The notes beneath the pieces are model-generated. The model made no database searches. It was not told the origin of the DNA and worked only from the letters and a program-made list of their open reading frames with translations. DNA of 64,000 bases from Vermamoeba vermiformis. Its lineage: Eukaryota; Tubulinea; Echinamoebida. The DNA is taken from assembly GCA_045837725.1 (NCBI GenBank), contig JBEWZL010000098.1, forward strand, positions 62,001 to 126,000, written 5' to 3'. A program made the translations under genes and the position numbers. This document shows positions 1-12,087 of the stretch, piece after piece (position 1 is the first letter of the stretch; the number at the start of each line of letters is the position of its first letter).

Positions 1-802
1 TCTCGTACCAATGAAATACTCGAACCAGTACTCGCGCTTAACAGCATCAACGAAGGTCTCTAAGGTATCTTTATCGAGCTTAAGACTGCACCATTGTTTG
101 CTCTCTTGGTCTCCTATAATTGCAACAAATGCGAGTTAATACAAGATCTGCCAGTACATTACAACAAGGCCAACGCTAATTTCATATTTTTGCGTAAATC
201 TTGTCATAATATAGCTCGTAGAGTATAATACAGTATTTTACGATGATTGAAGTAATTCTCTCGTTACGTACTTTTGAAGGCAAGCTTAAAAGGTCCAGAA
301 ACTAATTCATAGCCAATTAACGCTTCACCAAGGCCCTCACTGCGCTCTTTGACCTCATTAGGCTTGCAGAATGGCAAAGAATAATATTCGTATTTTTCCT
401 GCGTAAATTCAAGTCAAAACTCGGCTGACGTTGACAGATCGATATGAAACAAAAATAATATCAAATAATTGTAAAATACAATAAATAATGTTCATATTTA
501 TACGCATTAATCGTAACTTACTTGAGGGTTGTGATAGGGACCAATTTTATTTACCCACAACACGAGATCTTCGTCCTCTTTATACTAAACCGATAACAAA
601 AATTAGCACAATATATTCTACATCTTATTCTCGATAATCAATAATTTTAATATCGAAATGGAGCAGATTTGATATTTTTGAATTATTACAATTTCACTTG
701 TTTGCATACCTTATGCGTTCTTTCATCGGCCAGAGCTCCAATAAGCAACGACAATAGGCAATTCGTTGCTAATATTAATATACAAAGTTGTCTGAGCCTC
801 AT
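1..802 (-). CDS. TM9SF3-like nonaspanin, 5' part (cut by window start)
   Basis: Exons seen are 710..802, 522..584, 272..398 and 1..113, all joining in phase; the rest lies off the left edge. The protein starts MRLRQLCILILATNCLLSLL, a cleavable signal peptide. It continues with VLWVNKIGPYHNPQ and YYSLPFCKPNEVKERSEGLG, hallmark luminal motifs of the transmembrane-9 superfamily. The last visible exon has the WCSLKLD...EYWFEYFIGTR segment that precedes the membrane part. Family members are nine-span Golgi/endosomal proteins that sort glycine-rich transmembrane domains; in Dictyostelium, Phg1 proteins control adhesion and SibA levels. The GPYHNPQ form is closest to the TM9SF3 branch. A second, TM9SF4-like family member is at 48638-51912. 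Confidence 0.9.
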
Positions 803-1053
803 AGTTGTCGACAAACGGAAAAATTACAAATAATCGTTTGATTTCTTGCTTTGCTCGTACGAGCCAGATCCACTTAGTTCAATAGTTCACTGCAACAAAC
901 AAGCTTACATAAAACAATATCCTAATATCATATAAAATATATCTCGAGTTGAAGGCCACGCGATCTAGATTTACCAGATTGTAACGAGCGCGAACCCGAG
1001 CAAATATTACAGAAGAATTATTTGAACCGTGGCTTTATTTTTTAATAACATAT

Positions 1054-2039
1054 TTAAGCGTCCAAGCGGCCCTTGTTGGCAACAACCTTGACGTAAGAAC
1101 CGTCAGGGACGATCTTGCCTTGAGATTTAAGTTCGAGGTACTCCTTGGGAGTGTACTTGGTGAAACCCCACTTTCTGGAGACAACAATGCGTTGTTGACC
1201 AGGGAACTTGAACTTGGAGCGGCGAAGAGCCTCCATAGCGGCAGGGACGGCCTTTTCAGTGCAACGGACGGAGATCAAGATTTGACCGATGTTAACACGG
1301 GCGCTGACACCAGTGGGCTTACCGAAGGCACCGCGCATACCGGTTTGCAATCTATATAATACAAATAATGAGTCACGCTGAATCCTTTCCTCGACAAATC
1401 CGCAAAAATAGCGCATCCACAAATACTCGACTCAATTACGTCTTGTAAATGCCAACTTTCGTCAAATCCCATTCTCCAATTATTGCTAATTAAATACGCG
1501 TAATTGTAAGAATAATTACCTATCAGCACCGGCGCACGAAAGCATCTTGTTGATGCGGAGAACGTGGAAGGGGTGAACACGAATACGGCAGTGGAAAGAA
1601 TCCTTTTGGCCAACCTTGGTCATGTACTTGTTGACGCAAACACGGGCGGCTTCAAGAGCTTCAGAGGAGAGCTGCAGAAAAACGAATCGGTGAATAAATT
1701 ATTCATAACGCCATAAATTCATTTTAATAATCGTATTTGCCTAAAATTATTATTGCTCGTGCATCGCACGAATATATATTAAAATAATAATTATTTTCTG
1801 TAATATTATAAAAAAGGAAAATCATGAGAAAATAAATTAACAATAATCGATCCAATAATTACCTGTTCGCGTTCCAAAGAAATCATGTGAACACATTGAG
1901 GGAACTCATCAACTGTGGCCTTCTTCTTGCCCAAATCGAAGATTCTAATACGAGAATCAGGGACACCACGGTTGTAGCGGGATTTGGGGTAAGGCTTGCC
2001 CCAGCAGTATCGGTAGCAGCGACCTGGACGTCGACCCAT
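1054..2039 (-). CDS. rpl10: 60S ribosomal protein L10 (uL16)
   Basis: Three exons, 1863..2039, 1520..1671 and 1054..1351, join in phase to give 208 residues, the normal size for uL16. The start [20 protein letters not shown] is the family signature. [29 protein letters not shown] and [12 protein letters not shown] follow in the expected order. This protein sits at the peptidyl-transferase side of the large cytosolic subunit and is added late in 60S maturation. The C-terminus ends [11 protein letters not shown], shorter than animal versions. Codons are strongly biased to G/C endings (AAG, GTC, ATC), as expected for high expression. Donors are gtaatt and acceptors tag/cag. Confidence 0.97.
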
Positions 2040-2450
2040 TGTTATAGATTATTTAATGTGTTGTTAGAACGATTCGAAGGACGAATAAAAGAACTTTTTG
2101 GTTTTGTGCAGGATAGAAGGTTGGAGAACATTCGGTAAAAATTTCGGCCCAAAACATTTTCCGAAGAAAAACTGCCCAAAATCAGCGAAGTACAAATACT
2201 CGAAAATCCGAATTTGCCGCTTTCTCGTGAAAGGAAGGTTCGAAAGACAGGGTCGGGTGGCCTTGTTCTACCGTATTTCCCAACTTACGATTGTTCGATG
2301 AAATTTGGTGTTCAATCCGGATGGTTCGCTCTCCGCCACTGCTAGCCTGGTTGCAATAATTACAACACATGCGTAATTTAATATTAACAAAATTTATTAC
2401 ATTCTGAACTAGCCGCTACAACTATTTCTATTTCTAGTACAGTGGTACAT
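2040..2450. other. Spacer between RPL10 start and Sib-like gene A stop
   Basis: About 410 bp that must hold the RPL10 promoter and the 3' UTR of the adhesion gene to its left. The short reading frames here have no recognisable product. I see no TATA box, RNA gene or repeat. Confidence 0.5.
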
Positions 2451-5400
2451 CTAATTATTCGGTTGGTAAACAGGGTTTTCGCCACCAACAACATTCGATT
2501 GATAAATAGGATTGACGCCACCAGTAGTCAAAGGTTCGGACAATTGTTCGAAGAAGGCGTCGGTCTGACCAGCGAGCTTGTCGCGAACCAAGAAGATCAC
2601 GAGCGCGACGGCGCCGACGGCACCAGCGACGGAGACAGAAACAGCAATGGTCAAAGTGTTGTCAGTTCCGGGAGTGTCGATTAAACCAGTGTCTTCACCA
2701 ATATTAACAACGATCAACTTGGTGTCGTTCAAAGGTCGATCCCACTTGTCCGTGTGACCTTGGTCATCAGCGAAGACAGTGATCACGTGACGGTTATCGC
2801 CACCAGGGTAGAACACGATAGTCTTGAACCAGAGCTCGTTGAGTCGTTCCAAAACATCACGGCACTCGACTGAGTAACCGTCCTCGCTCAAGGTGCAAGG
2901 AGCAGCGGGCGTCTCGCCGCGCTCGATGGCAATGGGTTTAACAATGGCGTCGGCGTCATTGCCTTCGAACTTGAAGGTACCGGTGTTGTCGTTGACGGTG
3001 AGCGTAACAATGACTGATTGCAAGCGAGTAACGTCGATGTCGCTGACTTCAAGAGCGCTCAAAGGAACTTTGAGACCCTCTGAACGAGTGACGGTGAACT
3101 CTTTGCCGGAGATGACTGGCGGATCGTTGATAGGCAAGACTTTGATGAGTGCAATCTCGGTTTGAGATCGGGCTTGGTAGTCGTCAGTAGCGTACATGTT
3201 GAGGCGAGCGAATGAGCGAGGGTCGTAGATGTTCGCATCAGGGACGAGCACGATCTTGAAAACTCCAGGAGTCACTGCAGGGATCACGCCAGGGAGGGTA
3301 AGCACGTCACCTCTGTCGCAACCCTCACCGTTGGGCACGCACATGTACATCTTGGAGACGGCGGGAATGTGCGAAGTAATGGTCGTAGACAAGCTCTCAA
3401 CAGGACTGTCAATATCGGTGACCTCCCAAGAGATGACTAACTCGGTATCCTCATCCATCTCGTTGGAACCAGGGAGAGGATTGAAGCGAGGAACAAGGAC
3501 TGGAGGGTCATTGACAGGACGGACGTTGATGGTCACAGTGTAGGTCGACGAGTTAGTGCCATCAGAAACTTGGAGAATGAAGTTGGCGTAGTTGTTGCCA
3601 GAGTCGTTGGGCAAAGGTGTGAAGATGACACGACCTTGTTCGTTGGTTTCTCTGGTGATGGTGAAAGGAACGTTGGCGGAGGTGATTGCAGTGTTGAGGC
3701 ATCCACCACTGCCGTCATCAGCACACTCGACCAAAGAGCCCTTGCCGACTGACTGAGTAACGATAACGGACAAAGTCTCGGCGGGAGAATCTATGTCGCT
3801 AACCAAGTCGAAGAGGGTCAATGAAGCTTGAGTGTCTTCGTCAATGGTGATCACAGTGGCGCCGTCGTATGTAGGAGGATCGTTGACGGGCAAGACGATG
3901 ACAACTACAGTGTGGATGGGAGAGGTAGCTCCCTTAGTGTCAATAACTTGGAATCTGAAGCTGACCAAAGGAACAGTCGAAGGGTTGCTGTAAGCGTTGG
4001 GAGCGGGCTCGAAGTAGACATTACGAGGGCCGTCAAGCATCGTGCCAGCAACGATCTTAGTAGTCTTGGAGCTGTCAGTGTAGAAGTGACCGCGATCATC
4101 GCTGTCGTCAACAAAGATCACAACAGCTTGCAGTTGGGCGAGGACGATAGCGTCTTCAGGGTCCTTGTCACGTGCAGCCAAGGAGAACGAAGTCGATTGA
4201 TCTTCATAGGTAACGATTCTCATGTCATCACTGTCTGGAGGCTCGTTGGGGTCTTCCAAGACCTTGAAGGTGATAAGTTGAGCGGGGCTGTCAGCGCAAC
4301 CATCGTTGACGATGACACTGACATTCACAGTGCCCTTGAAGAACATAGGATCGGGAGTGAAAGTGCCCTTGAAGTCAGTAGTGGGTGTGTTCAAAACGAT
4401 GGGGTTGCCCTTGCTATCGACGAAGTAGCTCAAAGCGTTCGAAGGAGTGACGCTTTGGTAGGTCAACGTCATCGAGTTGCGGTCAGAATCGTCAGCCAAG
4501 ATGGTGTAGGCAAGCGAGGTGTTGTAAGAAGTTACAAACGGCAAGCTTGACAAGACTACAGGAGCGTGATTAACGTAGATGTTGACACGAGCAGTGTAGA
4601 AGCCCCAGAACACAAGCTCGACGGTGAGAGGGAACACAACAGATTGGCTGATGGTGGTCGGGTATGCGAAGGTGACGTTTGTGAGCACACCGTATGGGCC
4701 AGGCAGAGCAACAGCGTTGTTGGTAGGAGGCAAGGCAACGACAAAGCCATTGCTGTCAAGCTCGGGCGTTACTTGGAGAGTGCGAGTGTACGCATCCATG
4801 GAGTCACGACCCTTGGTGGCAAAGGAGTAATCGTTGTTGATTCTGTTTACGAACGCCAAGCTCAACGAATTCTTCAAGCTAGTATAAGTGGCCTCGACAG
4901 CAGCAGTGGGCAAGAAGATGGGGATGATGCCAGCATTCTTCGAGTTCTGATCGAACGTGCTTGCACTCATCGCGCTTGTAGAGTAGTTGTTGTTGGTAAG
5001 GATGACGACTGCCTTGTACGCGTTGTTTCTCCAACCGACGTTGTTAGCAGCGAACAAAGTGCTGGCAGCGCCGAGGAGATTGCGGTCTGAAGTGCTAGTA
5101 GTGTCGCTAAAAGAGCCAACACTGTCTACGGCGCTCAACAAAGACGAGCTCGACGAGGTCAAGGAAGAACGCAAGCTGAAAGTACCATCACGGTTAAGAG
5201 TCGAGTAACCGACAAGACCTAACCAGCCCTTAGAGTAGAACAAGTCCAACAATCTGCCAGTCTCTGAGCGGATCGTGCTGTAGTCAGCAGAGCTCAAGCC
5301 TGCCATATCAACAAGGAGCATAAAGTCGACTTTAGGAGAAGAGGGAATGGTGACTACGAAGGGCACGTTGATTTTAGCATTAGCGCCGCCCTTAGTGTTC

Positions 5401-6778
5401 AAGTAGATGTTGTAGTCAGTAGGGTAGACTGGCAAGGGCGCAGGCAGCGAGGGGAATTGAGAAATGACGTTAGCGTTGGTGTTGGCGTCGCAGGGCACAC
5501 TTTCAGATCCGGTACAAGTCGGCAAACTTTGACCGCGGATTAAAATTCTGTTGGTGCAAGGAGTAGCGAAGCAAAGTTCTGATCCATTGAATGGCTTGAG
5601 GGCGTTCGTGGCGCATACACTCAAGTCGGAGGGCTTGTAGCCGGTTCCGCTAGCCAAGACAACGCAATCTGATCCAATTGTGGCGGCATTTTGTTGCAAA
5701 GCAGCTTTGACCTGAGCCGTATCCGGAGCGATCTCCCAACCAGCAGTGACGCGAATGTAACCTTGGCAAGCCAAAGAGTTACGAGCAGCCAGCAAGGCGT
5801 ATTGAGTACAGTTGAACTCCGTGTAGCTAATGATTTCAGAGTCTAATTAGATTACGCATTAGTTCCTTGTTTTATGTACCGGAATAAAAAACGTACCTTC
5901 GCAGACTTCAAGAGTACCGTTGGTGTATTCGGGAACATCGCCATTATAGGTTCCGTTGATTGTTACATAAAACATGACTACAAATTTGAAGTTAGATTTC
6001 TGAATCGGATTTCGAACATCGAGCGAACTTACCGTCGTTGTAGTCCGCATCTCCGAGATTGTCCAAATCTTCGAAGCCGATGAGGATGACGCCACCGGTT
6101 TTAACCCAGGCTGTGTGGCGGTAACGATCCGAATTATAAACTTGCGTATTATTAATGCTGTACCAGTATGAGCCTTGGTTGTTGTTAAATCCGTCAGCTT
6201 GGACCCAAAAACCAATAACGGTGTTGGGAGCAAAGGTACCAACAGTCACAGTTGTGCCTTGAGGCAAGCAAGTGTCGGTAACATCGGGGAAGATCTGAAT
6301 GCGCTGAGTAGCGTTGGGGAATCCATTGTTAAAAACGAAGTAGCCAAATCTATTGCGAAAACCAGCGCCTTCCCATACAAAAGTCACACTAACATCCGAC
6401 CGCTAAGAAAATTAGAAAATGTTTGTGAACTACCGAAATCTGGTTTCTTACCTGAAGTAACTGAAAGGATACGTCGCCGGCAGTAATAGAAGGATGCGGA
6501 TGTTGACGCTCAGGGAAAAGGTATTGAGCGTCTGAAACGATTTGTGGATTAACAGTTACCGTCGTAAGCCTGAAATTCGGACTTCCGGTTGGTGTGCCTA
6601 AAGACAAGTAAGTTATTATGACGAGCATTAAATACACGCGCCACAAGGAATATTGCGAAATATTGCGGATTCGTTTTCAGGTATGTGGGTACTTACTCGT
6701 GCCGTTACAGTAAGGCGCTTGCGCATCCACTGCCAAATAGAAAGACAGAACTACGACTAACAACAAGTTGAGGTTCAT
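2451..6778 (-). CDS. Sib-like (integrin-beta-like) adhesion receptor A
   Basis: Exons 6697..6778, 6452..6597, 6033..6402, 5897..5977 and 2451..5842 join in phase to 1356 residues. Order: signal peptide (MNLNLLLVVVLSFYLAVDAQ); DUF4114 domain (about 77-225) with the acidic FEDLDNLGDADYND site; a VWA-like domain (VDFMLLVDMAGLSS, MIDAS degenerate); four cadherin-like repeats marked by EPP/VNDPP/INDPP and EDT motifs; a Gly/Ala-rich membrane span (about 1290-1312); and a short tail with NPIY at 1337 and NPVY at 1349. A VWA-like ectodomain, small-residue span and twin NPxY tail match the Sib adhesion proteins of Dictyostelium, whose tails bind talin. The role in substrate adhesion and phagocytosis is inferred from family. 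A paralogue lies directly upstream. Confidence 0.85.
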
Positions 6779-7062
6779 GTTGTCGTGTTTGCTTTGTTTG
6801 CGAATATGGTCCATGAGCCAAAAAATACTTTGTGATTTTCATTTCGATCACGTGTCGATGCCTATAAAAGGAGCGAACATTACAAAAATAGACAAACTAA
6901 AATTTATTCGTTGAAGTTAAAAAGTACTGAACGGATGCATTAGTACGTACCAAGCAAGAGACGCAGGAATATTTTGAAATGTTTTTATTTCATAAATTAA
7001 GTATTTGTTACAGGGGTTTTTGTGTTTTAGCTATCCACTAAATATTAGATACTACGCTTTTT

Positions 7063-10000
7063 TTAAACTCTAGGAACGTAAGTAGGGTTCTGTCCAGAGC
7101 TGCCAGCCTGTTGGTAGACAGGGTTGACACCACCAGTAGAGAGAGGCTCGGTCAAAGACTCGAAGTAGGCGTCGGTCTGACCAGCGAGCTTGTCGCGAAT
7201 CAAGAAGAGAACAAGAGCGACGGCACCGACGGCACCAGCGACGGAGACGGCAACAGCAATGGTCAAAGTGTTGTCAGTTCCGGGAGTATTGAGCAAACCG
7301 GTGTCTTCTCCGATCTGGACGGAGACCAACTTGGTGTCGTTCAAAGGTCTGTCCCACTTGTCAGTGTGACCAAGATCGTCAGCGAAGACAGTGATGACTT
7401 GAGAACCAGAAGTACCAGGGTAGTAGACGATGAGCTTGAACCACTTCTCGTTCAAAGAGGCCAAGTCGTCAGAGCAGACAACGCTGGTGTTAGCAGCGTT
7501 CAAAGTGCAAGGGTTAGTGCGCTCTTCGCGGCTGGTAAGCGAGTCAAAGCCGAAGACACCGACAGTGTTGTCCTGAACGGTGAAGGAGACGTTGACGTTC
7601 TTGCGACCGGCATCAATGTCAGAAACAGAGATGAAGCCCAAGGTGATTTGCATGTTGTCGGTGCGAGTCAAAGTTTGTTCGGTAGCAGCAATGACAGGAG
7701 GGTCGTTGATGGGCAAGACACGAACAGGGGCGTTGACAGGGAGTGAAGGAGCTTGGTAGTCGTCGTAGGCGGTGAGGCGGAGACGAAGGAAGGTGTTATC
7801 GTAAACGTTGGGGTTGGGGACGACGATAACAGACCAGATGCCAGGGGAAACACGAGGAATGAGACCGGATCCAGTGATCTCAGCACCGCGAGTGTAGCCG
7901 TCACCGTTAGGAACGTATTGGTACAACTTGCCAGCGAAAGTTTGAGGGAAGGCACGAGAGTCGACAGTCAAAGAGTCGAGAGGGCTGTCAATGTCGGTAA
8001 CGTTCCAGCTCAAGACGTGTTCAGTGTCTTCGTCCATCTCGTTCCAAATAGGAAGCAAGCTGAAGAAAGGAATGATGACTGGAGGATCGTTGACAGGGCG
8101 AACATTGATGGTGATGGTGAACACGGGTTGGTTATCTCCATCATCGGCAATCAAGTTGAACGAGGCGTAGTTGTTACCGTTCTCGTCAGGAAGAGGAATG
8201 AAGACGACACGACCGGAAGGATTGCCTTCAATGTCGAGGGTGTGAGGAACGGTGGTGATCTCCTGGAGGTCGCAGCCAGTTTCGGTACTGATGCACTCGT
8301 ACAAGTTGCCGCGTTGGACGTTCTTGCCAATAATGATCTTGATGTCAGAGAGATCAGTGTCGACGTCTTCAAGGTAATCACGAAGGCCGATTTCAGCGCG
8401 GGTGTCTTCGTCAATGGTAATGACAGCATCACCAGTGTAAACAGGAGGATCGTTCACAGGGGTAACGACGACGGAAACTACGTAGGGCGCTTGAGGATTG
8501 CTAGTCTCACCGACGGTATCAATAGCGATGAAAGTGAAGTAAGCAAGAGCAGTTGTGCCGACGCTAAAGGCGTTGGGAGGAGGAACATAGTAGATAGCGC
8601 CACGAGCAGCAGTGGTGTTCAAGAACAACGAGGGAGTCAGCTGGGTAGTCTTGGTGCTGTCAAGATAGAACGTGCCTTGGCCGGCAATGTTCACGATTTG
8701 AGCCTTGAGAGCAGACTCGGGATCTTCAATGTCACCCAACTTAGGGATAGGGACGTTGATGGGAGTATCCTCGAGAGTGGTGTATTGAATAGATTGAGAG
8801 TTAGGAGGTGTGTTGGGCTTCTGGAAGGCAGTGAAAGTGTAGGAGAAGGGAACAGAAGAGCAACCGTCAGAAACACTACCAGTGAGGGTGATATCTCCCT
8901 GATTCCAGCCGTTAGGAGCGAAGTAGCCGCCGAACTCGCTGTTAGTAACAGGCGTGGTCAAGGGAACCTTCTTGCTGTTTTGAATGACACCAGCAGTCTT
9001 AGCAGCAGCAGGGCTGATGTTAGAGTAGGTGATGGTCAAAACGTTGCCATCATCGTCAGCAGCGTTGATCTGGAAGGGCTTGGTCTCGTTCCAGTTAGCG
9101 CTAACAGCGAAAGGAGCGCGGATGACGGGATCAGTGTTGATGATCACGTTGACGGTGATGAGGTCGTAGCCCCACAAAACGATCTTAAGAGCGTAAGGGA
9201 AGGTAACGCCAGAAGTGCTGACGGTGGGGAAACGAACGGTGACTTGAGTGTCGTATCTGCCAGAAGCGGGGTTGACCTTGTCAGCAGGCAAAGTTTGAAC
9301 GAATCCACCAGACGAAGAAATATCGTTGATGGGAGTGAAGCGCAAAGTGTTGGCCAACTTGGAAGTAGAGGCAACAAGAGCGCCAGTCCAAACAGAGGAT
9401 TGAGACCAGTCACCAGAGAAGGCACGAGAGTCAGAGAAAGAGAAGCCAGAGAGGTCGTAAGAGCTCAAGTCAACAGCCAAGACGATAGGGGCAATCATCT
9501 TGTTGATGTGAGCAGTTTGGGCAGCAGCGAGGCCGTCACCGTTTTGAGCGCGAGTGGAGATAACAGCAATGAAGCGGTAAGCAGCACCCTTGGACCAACC
9601 AGCGGAGTTCGAGGTGGCAACGGTGGCCCAGTTAGACCAGATCTTGGAGTTGCCGTTTGTGTTACCGTTAGTGGTAATGGAAGAGCCGTAGCCAACCAAA
9701 GTGTCAACGTTGGGAGTAATAGCGCGGATGCTAGAGAGAACACCGTTGCTATCAATGACGGACAAACCAATGGAGGGGAGGAAGTTCTCGGCGGTCAAAA
9801 GGTTGTGGATGGTCTTAAGGCCGTTCTTGAAGTTGTCCAACTTGGCGGCAGTGACACCGTTGAGGTCGAGCAAAAGTTGGATTTCAACACGAGGTCTTTC
9901 GGGAACAGCGATGGCAAAGGCGAGGTCTTGCTTTGCGGCGGCGCCAGCCTTCTTGTTCAAGAAGAGACCGTAGTTGGTAGGGTTGATGGCAACACCTTCA

Positions 10001-11319
10001 GTATAAGTGGAGGGGAGCTTGTTGACAACGTTGGCATTGACGTTAGGGTTGCAAGCAGCGTTGGGGATACCAGTGCAACCGCTGACGGCTTGACCGATGA
10101 CCAACATGCTCATCTCGCAGCCGACAGTGTAGCAAGTCTGGCCGACGGTGAAGTTCTTGCCCTTGAGGGCACCAGTAGCGCAAAGGGTACCGTTGAAAAG
10201 GTAACCATTTCCGCTAGCAAGGACGATGCAACCAGCGTCAGTTCCGAAACTGGCAATGGCGGCCTTGGAGGCAGCATTGTCAGGAGCGAGTTGCCAGCCG
10301 TCGGAAACACTGATGTAAGCTTGGCAAGCCAAGGGGTTACGAGCAGTGAGCAAGGCGTATTGAGTGCAGTTGACTTCGTTGTACTCGACGATTTCAGAAG
10401 TCTCGCAAGTTTCAAGGGTACCGTTGTTGTAGGTAGGGATGTCATCAGAGTTGTAAGTACCGTTGATGGTCAAATAGAACATAACTAAAAGACGAGAGTT
10501 AGATAAAGCGGGATACAAAGTTGACACGTGTCATTTGTCTTTAAATCTTAAAATAGCGCACGTTGTATAAAAGATCCGGATCTTACCGTCGTTGTAGTCT
10601 GCATCTCCGAGGTTCCACAAATCTTCGAAGCCAATCAAAACGATGTCATTGAAGTCCTTGAGTTTAGCCCAAACGGTATGGCGGTAACCGTCAGGATTGT
10701 AGAGGGTGGTACCGTTCATTGAGAAGTAGGTGTTCTTGCCATCAGGGTTTGGGTAACCATCGGAGAGAATCCAGAAACCAACAATGTCACCAGCAGCGAA
10801 TTTGCGAGATACATTAACGGTAACACCGGTATCCATGCAACCTCCTTCGCTTGACCAAGTCACATCTTGGAAGATGGTGACCAAACCAGGGTTTTGCTTG
10901 TATGTTCTGGTGGCGGTATCATACAAAAAGTATCCAAAGACGTTGTGATAACCAGCACCTTCCCACATGAAGGTGATGGACATGCTACCGGCCTAGATGG
11001 TCGAACTGATTTAGCCAACGGATCGCAAATCCAATAAAGATTTGATTCAACTTACCGAAGTGAAACGGATGAAAATGTCTTGATCCTTGGTAGCGCTGAG
11101 CGGATGTTTGCCTTCAGGGAAGAGGCTCTGGGTGTCTGTTACAGCCGCAGGAGGGACGTAAAAATTGGTAACAACTCCTCCAGTAGGTTTTTCTATCCAT
11201 AAGTTAGTACAAATACATGATAAGATCAGGTATATATTGAACGTACGAGCATCAATGCAGCCAGCGAAGGCTTGCACGGCAAATAAGGCAACGACAGCAA
11301 TGACAAGACCCCAACGCAT
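7063..11319 (-). CDS. Sib-like (integrin-beta-like) adhesion receptor B
   Basis: Exons 11247..11319, 11056..11192, 10587..10992 and 7063..10484 join in phase to 1345 residues. The start is MRWGLVIAVVALFAVQAFAG, a signal peptide. DUF4114 carries FEDLWNLGDADYND. The VWA-like strand reads VEIQLLLDLNGVTA, so the MIDAS DxSxS is again imperfect. Four cadherin-like repeats (NTPPN, VNDPP twice, INDPP) precede a Gly/Ala-rich span. The tail has NPVY (1326) and NPTY (1338), eight residues apart. Gene A separates the short ETCE piece into its own exon; here it is fused into the large last exon, so B has one intron fewer. Codon bias is extreme, suggesting high expression. Same order and strand as gene A indicates tandem duplication. 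Confidence 0.85.
10522..10533. promoter_or_regulatory. TGACACGTGTCA palindrome in an intron
   Basis: Perfect 12-bp palindrome in the third intron of Sib-like gene B (10485-10586). It is two inverted TGACA half-sites with a 2-bp spacer and a CACGTG core. The same 12-mer is at 35099 and 43994. Function unknown; TALE-homeodomain or bHLH/bZIP binding would fit the sequence. Confidence 0.35.
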
Positions 11320-12087
11320 TTTATCGTAGTTCTAAGACTTTAATTTAAAATGCTTGACTTGACGGAGGGGAATGTCCTTTCGCGTCTGTTATTCTGTTGT
11401 AAAAATTGTTTGGAATGTTGGTGTAAAACCAAAATCTTTTTTGTTTTCGCAAACTGTCAAGTTGTCAGAATCAACCAATCCTGGCGAGTTTCCCAGCAAC
11501 TTCGTGAACGTCAGTCGTCTTGTTTAGATAAAAAATATGCTTTCATTCGATTGAATTCAATTCCATGAGGTTTCTCTTTCGTCATGTTTTGTGGCAGAAC
11601 TGATCTTGGGATCGCCGTAACTTGATCGCATTTAAAGATACTCGAAGCACACTCCGATTACGTTGTTCACAAAATAGATGTTAATGAATGTCCGCAAGTA
11701 TGAGTACTGTCCGGTGGTAATGTATTGAAATCGATTAATACGTTGACAAAGTGATTTCTGATCTTGCTGACATTAAAAAAGTTTCGGTGGATGGAAGCCT
11801 TTTCTTTAACGAGAATGCATAACAGAGGATTGTTATATTGACCGAAGACCTTCGGAGGCATCAAGAAAGCGAGCACTAAGTTACTGAAACGTTTTCTGAT
11901 TTGTCCGCTAGCTTTCCTGAAGCATCCAAATCCGCGTCCCGTTGGGTGTGTACTTGTATATCATTTATACATTTGGACCTATTCAAACATATCTTTAGCT
12001 TGGACGGTTTAGAAAGTTCGTTATTTTTCTTCCTTTTATCGAAATGGAGTCTGAGTGAAAAGTAATCGATTGAATTGCTCGAACGAG
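11320..12087. other. Divergent spacer between Sib-like gene B and Sec6
   Basis: About 770 bp between two divergent start codons, so both promoters lie here. It is AT-rich and carries only short, unconvincing reading frames on either strand. No RNA gene or repeat was recognised. Confidence 0.5.

Noticed and set aside
7753-10488. A 911-codon open frame on the plus strand opposite Sib-like gene B, and a 240-codon one opposite gene A (3828-4550)
   Set aside because: They are antisense shadows. The real genes use strongly biased codons and avoid those whose complements are stops. The antisense products are low-complexity (Val/Glu/Ser/Asp-rich) with no motif.
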